From: Dipetalonema caudispina
Taxonomy: Eukaryota; Nematoda; Chromadorea; Rhabditida; Onchocercidae
Direction: 5' to 3'
DNA: 26,776 nucleotides
Assembly (NCBI GenBank): GCA_013365325.1
Contig: JABVXV010000556.1
Location: 1 to 26,776, forward strand
Both the position numbers and the translations under genes were made by a program. This document shows positions 11,704 through 20,436 of this stretch, piece by piece. The notes below the pieces were generated by a model that was not told where the DNA came from, ran no database searches, and saw only the letters and a program-made list of their open reading frames with translations. Numbering within the stretch: the first letter of the stretch is position 1; the number at the start of each line of letters is the position of its first letter.

Positions 11704-12977
11704 AGCTTACAATCTAAATCCATAATGTTTGAATTAATTTCTAAAGGAATAAGTGCAAGAAATGTCACGGAAGTTAACAAACCATTATCAACAATTTCCC
11801 AATTGTTGAGTATATATCGTTCGAAAATTTCATCGAAATGAGTTTCGAGGGAATTTCCACTATTGCCTTTTCGTTTTCGGCTATTTACCGATAAACCATT
11901 GGCTAACACTGTTGGAACCGTAATACCAGAAAGAGGTATGGAAGCCGACGAAGAACTTACGGAAGGTGGTCGAGAATCTGAACCTTGGAACGAATTGATA
12001 ACCACAGCTGTACTACTTTCTGGACTACTACGAGTATCAGGGCCATTCGTACCGTTCAGTTGTTCATCTTCGGTACCACCGCTACTGGTAGCCATAGCCG
12101 ATGTTGCTATCGATGAAGGTAGCATATTATTTCGATGGACTGTTGTCGGTAGCATCATTTGTGTCCTCAAAGCTGGTTCTGAGCTAATTAACGATGCAAG
12201 CAAATGGGTTGCTTTTGCAGTACCATCACTATCATCATCTTCAATTTTGATGTTTTTCAGGAAATCACTGCTATCACCCGCTGAATCCAGTTCACCCTTT
12301 ACTCCACCGGTAACCAAACTTAACAGTTGTGAAGCAGAAGATGCTGAAAAATCGGTACTAAGATCGAAACCACCAGCAATACTGGAGATATCGAAAATAT
12401 TCCCCGCTGAACCGTTTAGCAACGCATTACTCATTTCTTGATATGCTTGTAACTGTGCCGCTATTACCGAATCCTTCTTGGGATTACTACCATTACCAAT
12501 ACCACCGGTATTGCCATTATTATTATTCTTTCGAGTTGCCTTTTGTCGTGGACGTCCTTTAACGATTGCTTTCGCAAAACCGTTCGCTTCACGTTGCCGA
12601 GATTCTTCAATTGTTGGTGGGACACAGAAATGATCGTTTGCTTCCGGAAAATCGGGATCATTAACGATGAATCCATTTTTTACCGCAATACACGGAATTT
12701 GTGGTGGTTTTCCATCTGGTCCTGGCGGTACTTTATTCTTCATACTACGACATGACATACACCGATAATAGCATGAGCTTACACCCGACTGGTTGGTAAA
12801 TCGAGTTTTGAAAGCGAATTCACGTCGATGTCCGGGATGTGAACGGCTTTCGTATACCAGTACATGTCCACCAAATACTGTTGGGATGAATGTTGCCGGA
12901 TGCGTAGTGAACTTCGGAAGTTCAGCAGCCGTGAAAACCATCGAAGGAGGCCTTTGGTCCGCCGTGGTTACTGTCTC
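11704..12977 (-). CDS. FLYWCH-type zinc-finger DNA-binding protein, long exon
   Basis: One open minus-strand exon. The acceptor tttcag at 12978-12983 gives an in-frame start (ETVTTADQRPPS) 12 codons before the first ATG at 12939-12941. Numbered from that Met, residues about 18-106 form a divergent FLYWCH domain: FIPTVFGGHVLVY, then CYYRCMSC (residues 57-64, Tyr in place of the usual Trp), then PCIAV and NDHFC, giving a Cys/Cys/His/Cys-like zinc ligand set. Next come KGRPRQKATRK (residues 128-138, AT-hook-like), an Asn/Gly-rich linker, a long Ser/Thr-rich low-complexity part with an acidic KIEDDDSDG patch, and a basic SRKRKG stretch near residue 355 that could be a nuclear signal. This layout fits a nuclear transcription regulator. 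Nematode FLYWCH factors such as PEB-1 or the FLH proteins are candidate relatives, but I cannot assign one. A strong donor (gtaagtatt, 11695-11703) spans the stop codon of the unspliced frame, so the real C-terminus may lie in another exon. The 5' exons are not identified. Confidence 0.8.
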
Positions 12978-13631
12978 CTGAAATATAAGACCTTAATGGT
13001 TTTAGAACAGTATTGATAGCTAATCGAAAAACTACAGCTTCTCCGGAACTATAAAATTGCGCGAAAATGCCGAATAAATTAATACAAAAAAAGAACATAA
13101 TAATTAACAAAGAAATCCGGTATGGAATCATTTCAGGTTCTTCCATTTCCAGAAATAATAATATCAACGTTTAAAACATTCAAAATATACATCCAAACCA
13201 TTTGGTCTTCAAAACAGAAAGAGAAAAAACACAAGAAAATATTTAATAAATAAATAAATGGAAAGAAAAAATGAAGAGATCGGAATTAATCAAAGGTAAA
13301 ACAGACGGAATTAATCAAAAAAAAAAAAGAAAAAGAAAATGTTGAAAGCGGACGAAAATATATTTCATACTAACGATGCTTTCGTTTATTCCAAAAGGTT
13401 AATTCGAATTCAAGTTGTACGTAAATATATATCTATCTTCTATATTTTAATGAAAAAATCTTTGCTAATATAATATTTAATGGAAGTGGAAAATAGTTGA
13501 AAAATTCTTCCACATGTTTCAAAATCATTTAAGAAGTCATAAACTGTTTATCATAGAAGGATAAATAGAATAAATAAATTGTATAAAGAAGATAAAAAAC
13601 AACAAGTAAATAAATAAATGAGTAACCGAAC
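12978..13631 (-). other. Sequence upstream of the FLYWCH exon
   Basis: On the minus strand this begins as the intron before the FLYWCH exon. An open frame beginning with Met at about 13146 (MEEPEMIPYRISLLIIMFFF) runs toward a possible phase-0 donor after GEA. It would make a tiny intron of about 60 bases and put a hydrophobic leader on a DNA-binding protein, so I do not accept it as the first exon. The rest is A-rich with no recognised gene. Confidence 0.45.
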
Positions 13632-13752
13632 GAGTAACCGTCCTTGTGAAGTTTGAAATAAATGAGCCCAGAATCAATCAATTATAAAAAATGATAATAA
13701 ATATGACAAAAGAAACTTTAACAATATTGTAAAAATTTGATGAGTTAAATTG
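13632..13752. repeat. 121-bp sequence, left copy, abutting the assembly gap
   Basis: This copy is identical over all 121 bases to 13853-13973. It ends exactly where the N run begins. The pattern indicates overlapping contig ends rather than a biological duplication. Confidence 0.95.
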
Positions 13753-13852
13753 NNNNNNNNNNNNNNNNNNNNNNNNNNNNNNNNNNNNNNNNNNNNNNNN
13801 NNNNNNNNNNNNNNNNNNNNNNNNNNNNNNNNNNNNNNNNNNNNNNNNNNNN
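13753..13852. other. Assembly gap, exactly 100 N
   Basis: A run of 100 N, the customary placeholder for a gap of unknown length. The true gap may be zero, because the sequence on each side is the same 121 bases. The open frames that span it are meaningless. Confidence 0.99.
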
Positions 13853-13973
13853 GAGTAACCGTCCTTGTGAAGTTTGAAATAAATGAGCCCAGAATCAATC
13901 AATTATAAAAAATGATAATAAATATGACAAAAGAAACTTTAACAATATTGTAAAAATTTGATGAGTTAAATTG
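13853..13973. repeat. 121-bp sequence, right copy, abutting the assembly gap
   Basis: Second identical copy of 13632-13752. It starts at the first base after the N run, so the repeat is maximal at both contig ends. Confidence 0.95.
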
Positions 13974-14383
13974 TAACAGGTTGTTTATTATAGAGAAAGA
14001 AGAATTTGCATCCTTTTTAAACATGAACACAATTCGTTGGCATTGTGATCAGTGCTGATTACAACTATTGAAAATTGGTAGTACAGTGACAACAACCTAG
14101 TAGATGGTAAAATATTGATAGGTACAAGTACGATTGAAATTATACAGGTCGGCTAGCCTAATGATAATTAATTGGCTCCGTGAAAACAGCAGCAAAGGAT
14201 ATGGCAAACATACATACATCACACCCACACTTGTCCTTAATTGTTGCTCAAAATCATCAAAAAGGAATGATGATGACACGAAAGGTAAAGGATACAAAAT
14301 TAGGCATAGCGGAAAGAGAGAGAGAGAGAGAAGAGGGAATTACAGACGGATAGTAAGGTAAAAAGGAAAAAAGGAATGTTCAG
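13974..14383. other. Non-coding stretch with a GA dinucleotide run
   Basis: No gene recognised. It contains a (GA)n run at about 14317-14331. The small open frames on both strands (14097-14297 and 14134-14361) overlap each other and show no family features. Confidence 0.5.
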
Positions 14384-14572
14384 ATGGGCTTAAGAAGTAT
14401 ACATACTACTTCACGTACTCTCCTAAACCGATCATCATCAATTCCATCAAAAGGTATAGTACATGAAGAAATTTTTGGATTGCATGATTGGCTCATACCA
14501 GCAGGTTACAAATTTCAGAACACATATTTTGATGATAATAGAATTTGTTGGGTGAAAAGTGATGTGTATTAG
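14384..14572 (+). CDS. Candidate small protein with mitochondrial-type leader
   Basis: This is a 62-codon open frame, ATG at 14384, followed by a TAG stop. The N-terminus (GLRSIHTTSRTLLNRSSSIP) is rich in Arg, Ser and Thr and free of acidic residues, as in mitochondrial import leaders. The remainder (for example HEEIFGLHDWLIPAGYKF, then ICWVKSDVY at the end) has a balanced, globular-looking composition, unlike the Ile/Lys/Phe-rich chance frames around it. The ATG is directly preceded by ttcag, which could be a cis- or trans-splice acceptor, although the tract before it is purine-rich rather than pyrimidine-rich. No family is recognised. It stands alone, with a GAT microsatellite just downstream. 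It could be a real small mitochondrial protein, a single exon, or chance. Confidence 0.4.
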   Translation: MGLRSIHTTSRTLLNRSSSIPSKGIVHEEIFGLHDWLIPAGYKFQNTYFDDNRICWVKSDVY

Positions 14573-14585
14573 GGTATATATGTGC

Positions 14586-14638
14586 TGATGCTGATGATGA
14601 TGATGATGATGATGATGATAATGATGATGATGATGATG
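14586..14638. repeat. (GAT)n microsatellite
   Basis: TGATGA units (GAT/ATG trinucleotide) with an interruption (gataat) in the middle, just downstream of the candidate small gene. Confidence 0.92.
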
Positions 14639-15516
14639 GCTGTGTTTGGCAAGAAGAATTTGGGTAGAAATGAGAAGAGGTAAGAGAGGGGGAAGGGATG
14701 ATGATGGTGGATAGCAAAAGGGAGTCCCGGGGTGTTATACCCGAAAATACCGGTTGCCGTTTAAAGATGAAAAAGTTCGATGCGAATGATGTTTGAGCTG
14801 GCATGGACAAAAATTCCGTACCCCCAAAACATAAGCATATGCCTATGGCAAAAGAAAAAGGGATGGGAAGGAATTTATTGGAAGTACCGGTTGAAATTTC
14901 TTCGAAAAATTACTTCAAATATTTTTGCTCAAATCTCAAGCATCCATTTCTAATGAAAAATTTTTTAGACGGAAAATCTTCCCTATCCTACATCTTTTTT
15001 CTTTTTTTTTTTTTTTTCAAAAATATGCAATTATCTCCAAACAAAATGTCAATTTTTTATTAGAACTTCTTTTTTCATTCTTTATCAAAACTTTTTTTTC
15101 TTCCCTTTTTATTTCGATATAATTTTCAAAAAGCCTAGTTACCATAGAATGATCAGGATATTCTTGAATGAGACTTTCAGATATTTTCAAAAAATTTCAA
15201 ATATTTTGTTATGTATCATAGATTTAATGATGCTTTTACAAACAGATTACGCACGTATAATAATTATTAGATCAAAAAAAAAAAAAGTATCAATGATATC
15301 AAATGTTAGGCATAGTTTTCTTCCTTCTCAGTATACTATCATGAAAATATCATTTATAAACTTTCCATCAATCTTTTATGGCTGAATGTGCAACCAAATA
15401 AAATAACTGTCAATAGCCTTCCGTCTTCAAACTTCAAAATGGGGACACAATCGGTAACGTTGATATTGCCATGCCTTCGTTGGTCTCATTTAAGTCCCAA
15501 AACCAGATTTTCACGA

Positions 15517-15611
15517 AATCTTGTCTTCTTCTTCGTCTTCTTGTCATTCCCTCTTCCTCTTCTTCCTCCCCTCCACCCCCCCTTCCCCTCTTTCGTCCCC
15601 CCCCCCCCTAT
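15517..15611. repeat. Long polypyrimidine tract
   Basis: Nearly pure C/T on the plus strand: CTT-rich at first (cttcttcttcgtcttcttg), then CCT/CCC-rich, ending in a run of C at about 15598-15608. The region from 14576 to here otherwise holds only T-rich and AT-rich DNA without a recognised gene. Confidence 0.9.
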
Positions 15612-15936
15612 CCAATTCCTCAGAAGCTTTGATTAGTAACTTATTTTAAATCAAATTTTCTGCACAACAATTCATCCTTATCATTCATCCTTACCTAATA
15701 ACATAACTTCAAACTACTACATTAACATTCATCCTTGTGAACATCCCTATCACTGTTAACCATTATCACTATCATCTCTACTATCACTTACCCGTTTTCA
15801 GCAAACAAAAGGAAGACTCATCACAGGCGAGTATATTTTATTTCATGGTGAAAGAGATAAGGCACGAAAATGAGATCCCTAAGGGCATTCAACATACGGA
15901 AAACTAATGACAGCAACGATCATTTTATGTAAAAGG

Positions 15937-16072
15937 AAGCATCTTATCATTGCTAATTTACCGCTATCAAATACATATTGCTGGTGATGATTTAACATTC
16001 ATTAAGACAACTTCATGCATTTCATATAATTTGAAAGTTCAAATATGTGTAGAAAAAGGAGTAAAGTTAAAA
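15937..16072 (+). repeat. Dispersed repeat, copy A
   Basis: About 135 bases that recur, diverged, at 16945-17072 in the same orientation. The first 24 bases are identical in both copies. Further matching blocks include gatgatttaacatt, catttcatataatttgaa and gttcaaatatgt, and both end in taaagttaaaaa. Confidence 0.85.
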
Positions 16073-16494
16073 AAAAAAAATTCCACAAGTTCTAAACGAT
16101 TAATTCGCATATTTAATGGGGGACGGGGGAGATGGAAGAAGAGGAAAAAAGGAAGAGATAAAAAAAAATATACAACAATTAAGAATAAATATATTCCTTA
16201 AATAAAGAAACATGGGAAATAGTTGAAATATTTTAAAGAGATAAAACATGATTAAGCTAAACAATGAGAAAAAAAAAAAAAAGAAGAAAGTATTCTTGCT
16301 TCTTGCCTTGTTTTTTACCACTGTGAAAATTCAATAAATTATATTCTTTAAAAATTAAGTTTTTGAAAAGATTTCTTAAATTATAAATTTTTCAGAAATT
16401 TGCTACAATTCTTTAATTTACATTATGAGGGAAATAAATATTTTCGTTTATTTTTAAGCAATAATAATATGTAAAAAAAAATTGCCTTAATTCT

Positions 16495-16554
16495 TGTTGT
16501 TATTGTTGCTACTACTACTACTACTATTACTACTACTGCTGCTGCTGCTGCTGT
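16495..16554. repeat. Compound trinucleotide repeat (ACT)n/(GCT)n
   Basis: GTT, then ACT/TAC units, then GCT/CTG units. On the minus strand this reads as poly-Ser/Asn, which is why an open frame appears there (16487-16696). I see no gene in it. Confidence 0.9.
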
Positions 16555-16944
16555 TTTTGTCGTTTTGAGGTTTCATGCAAATAAATGGGTAGGAAGGAAG
16601 AAGAAAGAAGAAATAAACAACTTTTCTCCTGTAAAATGATGAAATTATACTTCTTCCATTCATATCTAACATTATTCTTTTACTCTCTTTAATCATACTT
16701 CAGCAAATCGCCACATTCAATTCAATTAATTACTTAATAATTTATTACCTGTCAACATTATTCGAATAAAAACAGAACTTATCATTAAATTTATCGAATA
16801 ACTCAATAACATCATGAAATATCTGATGTTGTTTATTGGTAGAAAATTGCTGAAGCATTCCTATCGCAAATTATTCATTTTTATTTTAAGTTTTACTTTT
16901 TTATTTTATCACTAAAATTTTCAAAATATGCGAAAAAATCTTCC

Positions 16945-17072
16945 AAGCATCTTATCATTGCTAATTTAACACTATCAGTAGCGCTACTGATGATTTAACA
17001 TTTATTAAGACTTTATACATTTCATATAATTTGAATGTTCAAATATGTTGTAAAAGAAGAATAAAGTTAAAA
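16945..17072 (+). repeat. Dispersed repeat, copy B
   Basis: Diverged direct repeat of 15937-16072, about 1 kb downstream, slightly shorter owing to small deletions. The ends coincide in both copies, which suggests a unit with defined borders. No coding capacity. Confidence 0.85.
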
Positions 17073-17334
17073 AGTATACGATTTTTAACTTATCCTAAAT
17101 TTGAATTGCCATAATCTTATGACGTGAAATTATGTCGCGAAAAAAATCACACAAGTTAGCTAAGTTATTACAGACTAATATATATCAATTATAGCACAGA
17201 TTGTCCTACTATCTCTCTTTATGTTCAACATGTTCAATTCAAACATTTCTACAATTTCATAGCTTCATCTTGAAAAATGAAAATCCCCCCCTACTCCTTA
17301 CTGTAGGATTTCTTCTAAAGCCAGTTTTACTCCT

Positions 17335-17362
17335 CCCTTCCCCTCCCCCCCCCCCCCCCCCC
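17335..17362. repeat. Poly-C run in pyrimidine-rich DNA
   Basis: An uninterrupted C run of about 16 bases follows ctcccttcccct. A run of five or six C also lies at about 17285-17290. Confidence 0.9.
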
Positions 17363-17429
17363 TATTCTTAGGATCTAAAATATTTGAATGAGGAAATAGT
17401 AGCAACAGCAGCAATATTTATCGGTCCTA

Positions 17430-17553
17430 TTGCAGTAGTGGTAGTAGTAGCAATAGTAGTAGCACCACCGATACCATCATCACATCATTACCACCACCAC
17501 CATCATCATCTTCATCATCATCATCATCATCATCATCAGCAGCAGCAGTAGTA
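17430..17553. repeat. Cluster of trinucleotide repeats (AGT, ACC, ATC, AGC)
   Basis: Successive GTA/AGT, CCA, TCA (about 12 units, interrupted once by ttc) and GCA/AGT stretches. The minus-strand open frame here (17427-17666) is poly-Asp/Ala/Gly from the repeats and is rejected as a gene. Confidence 0.92.
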
Positions 17554-17627
17554 GCATCACCCGCACCAAACCAGTCATAATTTTCGTAATGGGGACAGGA
17601 GCAACTAACGTTGATCGTAAGAAAAAC

Positions 17628-17650
17628 GAGTCGAGTCGAGTTCAGTCGAG
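17628..17650. repeat. Short (GAGTC)n array
   Basis: Three to four GAGTC-like pentamers (gagtcgagtcgagttcagtcgag). Confidence 0.75.
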
Positions 17651-17746
17651 TGGGACGATGGCACAATGGGAGTTTTGGTACGGAAATCAGAGCAAAAGAA
17701 GACCAAACAGGGTTGGGGATACACGACTCACAAGAGGACGGGAGAA

Positions 17747-17818
17747 GAGGTATGGTATGGTATGGATGGATAGATAGATGGATAGATGGATGGATGGATG
17801 GATAGATGGATGGATGGA
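17747..17818. repeat. TATGG pentamers running into (GATG/GATA)n tetramers
   Basis: Three TATGG units pass into a tetranucleotide array mixing ATGG and ATAG units up to about 17818. Confidence 0.93.
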
Positions 17819-17828
17819 AGGAAGAAAG

Positions 17829-17868
17829 ATGCCTATGCCTTTTGCCTTTGCTTTGCCTTTGCCTTGCA
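17829..17868. repeat. Degenerate TGCCTTT minisatellite
   Basis: Five to six variable copies of a GCCTTT/GCCTTTT unit in tandem directly after the GATG array. There is no gene here. Confidence 0.75.
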
Positions 17869-18615
17869 CTAGAATGAATGATTGCTGAATGGTATTATCG
17901 AATGTTTGGATGAGATGAGTGTAAAGAACGGGACATAGGCCTTTTACAGGCCAACTGAGTACCGTATACATCAGTACTACTATCAAACGTCACCAGCACA
18001 ATTGACCATTGCATCATTATCATCACATCGATCCTACTGCAGAACAACAAGTTCAAAAGGCCATTCATCCCATTTTTGGAAAGAGGAGAAGGTAAAAATA
18101 ATAGAAGCTAAGGAATATTTGTAACAAAGGGACAAAGAACATATCGGATTGATACAGTTCAAGTAAGATATAATATTAAAAATCTATGCAGCAAAGGAAC
18201 AGGAACAAATTTTGGTGGCAATTCAATCAATGTATGCTATATTCCATCATACGCAGCATATCATAGATCCCGTCCGGAATTATCTTTCAGAATATAATAA
18301 TGGATAAGAATCATTTCAGTAGAGATACGTGTAAATGGCAGAAGGAACGCAATGAGTGTGAATTAGTCGAAAATTAAACTGAATGCAACAGAAAAGGGAA
18401 AGTTCCCTCTTCCTCACTACACTCATATAATGATTGCTTACAAAGGTCAAGAGAGATATGTATGGGTAATATCTGGAGGGTTTGACTTATGTTCACTAAT
18501 GCACTAAACGATATGGAAACTTGTATTTTCTTGATATGCAATAATCCTAAAATCCTACTACCTGTTCTACTACTTCCCATGCTTACTTTCTTAATACTAT
18601 ATTATTATCTATATA

Positions 18616-18641
18616 TTCCGGTACAGAATATCGTGCCGGAA
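18616..18641 (+). other. GC-rich hairpin
   Basis: Arms ttccggtac (18616-18624) and gtgccggaa (18633-18641) pair over 9 positions (one G-U if transcribed on the plus strand) around an 8-base loop. An A-T and a G-U pair can extend the stem outward. There is no T run after it. Confidence 0.6.
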
Positions 18642-18978
18642 TGCTTGCAAGTTTTTGTAATTGCACGAACACTTAATCCTATATCTCTATACGATTCACC
18701 TATCTCTGTCATATTTGCTGTCGTGTCATCTCTTCTGTCCTGATGAGATGAGAATTTTGAAGAGATACCTTAGCGATGCTCACATCATCATATCCATCAA
18801 TAATACACATACAAAGGATACGTGTCGAAACACATATGTTAGGTTATTATACCTAAACATCCATATACACGTACGTAAATACATATGAACATCGTACACA
18901 TCATAGATATGCATATGGATACTTCTATACGTTTGCATGTACGCTAAAATATAAATCCACGTACGAACGTCGTACACA

Positions 18979-19071
18979 GGCGTCTACAGACACACATATG
19001 TATACGTGCATAAATGCATATACAGATATGCATACGTGCATAAACGCCTGTACAGATATGCATACGTGCAT
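18979..19071. repeat. 30-bp tandem repeat rich in alternating purine/pyrimidine
   Basis: Two near-identical 30-base units (19001-19030 and 19031-19060) share acgtgcataaa and tacagatatg. A partial third copy spans 19061-19071, and a more degenerate copy lies upstream (18979-19000). The unit is a multiple of three, so the minus strand shows a repeating decapeptide frame, but this is an artefact of the repeat. Confidence 0.85.
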
Positions 19072-19343
19072 TTTCACATAACATTCATACACAACCAGAT
19101 ATGCACTCACGTACGAACACACGTATGCATCTAGAAAGATACGTAAGAAGATAAACATGAAAAGATGCTAAAAGATAGGAGGAAAACAGCCTGAAACATC
19201 TAACGTGTTACATTCATCGTACAAAAACTGTCGCGCTCACCATTTGCTTGTTACCCATCGACCTAAACTGTTGCCAATGCCTCTTAAGCCCAAGGTGGTC
19301 CTACACCACCATCCTATCCTGCAAAATGGGGAAAGGACGAGAA

Positions 19344-19396
19344 AATGTGTATGTATGTATGTGAATGTATGTCAGTGTATGTTTGTGTATGTGCAC
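19344..19396. repeat. (GTAT)n/(GT)n microsatellite
   Basis: GTAT tetramers with GTGT and GTCA variants. The related complementary array ACAGAC/ACAT/ATAT lies at about 19422-19468. Confidence 0.9.
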
Positions 19397-19721
19397 AATT
19401 TGGCCTTGTCAGCATATAAGCTTACATACAGACAAACAGACAGACATACACACATATATATATATATAAGAGCCAAAGGAGGGAAGTATATAATAGCCCA
19501 TCATCCTGTACAGTTGCACACATCAATGATAAATAGATACAAGAAGAAAATACATTAGGATAAGCATACATACAACGAAGCAGACGGACACAGATTAAAC
19601 ATACAGAACAGAGTCGACCAACAACGTTTGGCCTAGTTCAAATCGTATCGATTGAGGCCACAGATCAATCGGACCAATCTGTGCTTCATTTCTGCACACC
19701 GGTCAATCGTTGCTGCTGCTG

Positions 19722-19789
19722 CTGTGTATGTATGTATGTGTGTGTATGTGTGTATGTGTATGTATGTATGTGTATGCGTGTGTGTAAGA
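19722..19789. repeat. (GTAT)n/(GTGT)n microsatellite
   Basis: A second, longer GTAT/GTGT array preceded by four GCT units (19709-19721). Confidence 0.93.
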
Positions 19790-20142
19790 ATGTAGCCTGT
19801 AACCCTCGTACGGCATCAAAAATACTTCTCTTCTCTTTGGCAATGAGCAAACATTAAGGGTTGGATACAATTAAATTTAGCCCCTCTCCAATATACCTCA
19901 TTCCTTGTCTGTCCACCTCTTTCACTCTTGTCTTGTCTGTCCTCTTTATTGATACTTTCACCTTGTCATGTTTGTCTGTTATGTTGTTCCCTATTCAATC
20001 CTTCTGATACATTCTTATCTTCCATTCCTATATTGTTGGAATTTTGGTTGGCCTTACTCAGTACGATCCAATCCACAATTAGGATATAATACTTTGACCT
20101 AGCAAAGTAAGATATGGGTAGGGTAATTTATCTCTTTCTACG

Positions 20143-20156
20143 ACAATGATCATTGT
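20143..20156. promoter_or_regulatory. 14-bp perfect palindrome with two ACAAT half-sites
   Basis: acaatgatcattgt is its own reverse complement. It contains two facing ACAAT elements, the core bound by SOX-type HMG proteins. No promoter or gene is known next to it, so a regulatory role is inference only. Confidence 0.25.
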
Positions 20157-20413
20157 TAGATCATTAAAATTTCGTTTGAATACTACTACTACTACTACAA
20201 CTCAAGGAATGTATTCGCGGAAAATTGTTACGAAATGGATGAGATATCCTAAATGACTACTGATTTATAGATATGATTGACCCTTGATCTTCCTCTTCCT
20301 CTTCCTAGGCATATTTCGCTGCGATTTGATTAGTGTTTAAGGCTTGTCAATTGTTGATGGGTTATGTAATTATTCAAAAATTGATTGGAGTTTTTTGCTT
20401 TAAGGCAATTTTT

Positions 20414-20436
20414 TGTGCAAAACTGGTTTTTGCACA
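20414..20436. other. Perfect 9-bp stem hairpin
   Basis: tgtgcaaaa (20414-20422) and ttttgcaca (20428-20436) are exact complements around the five-base loop ctggt. The function is unknown. Confidence 0.55.

Noticed and set aside
11863..12441. 192-codon plus-strand open frame opposite the FLYWCH exon
   Set aside because: It is an antisense shadow of the long FLYWCH exon. The minus strand carries recognisable domains and splice sites, and the plus frame does not.
12922..13167. Hydrophobic first exon for the FLYWCH gene
   Set aside because: It would need an intron of about 60 bases, far shorter than the others here, and would give a DNA-binding protein a membrane-type leader. It is more likely intron or UTR.
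13674..13902. Open frames running through the N gap
   Set aside because: The N bases translate as X, so the frames have no meaning.
18489..18743. 84-codon plus-strand open frame with a hydrophobic segment (PVLLLPMLTFLILYYYLY)
   Set aside because: It resembles a membrane segment, but it overlaps a minus-strand frame, lacks any family, and contains the GC-rich hairpin. There is not enough to call a gene.
18780..19158. Minus-strand frames with a repeating decapeptide (MHVCIS-type)
   Set aside because: The 30-bp tandem repeat is a multiple of three and so creates a repeated peptide frame. There is no start context, splice support or family.
19205..19558. 117-codon plus-strand open frame
   Set aside because: Most of it is translated GTAT, ACAGAC and ATAT microsatellites. 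The front part has no recognisable features.
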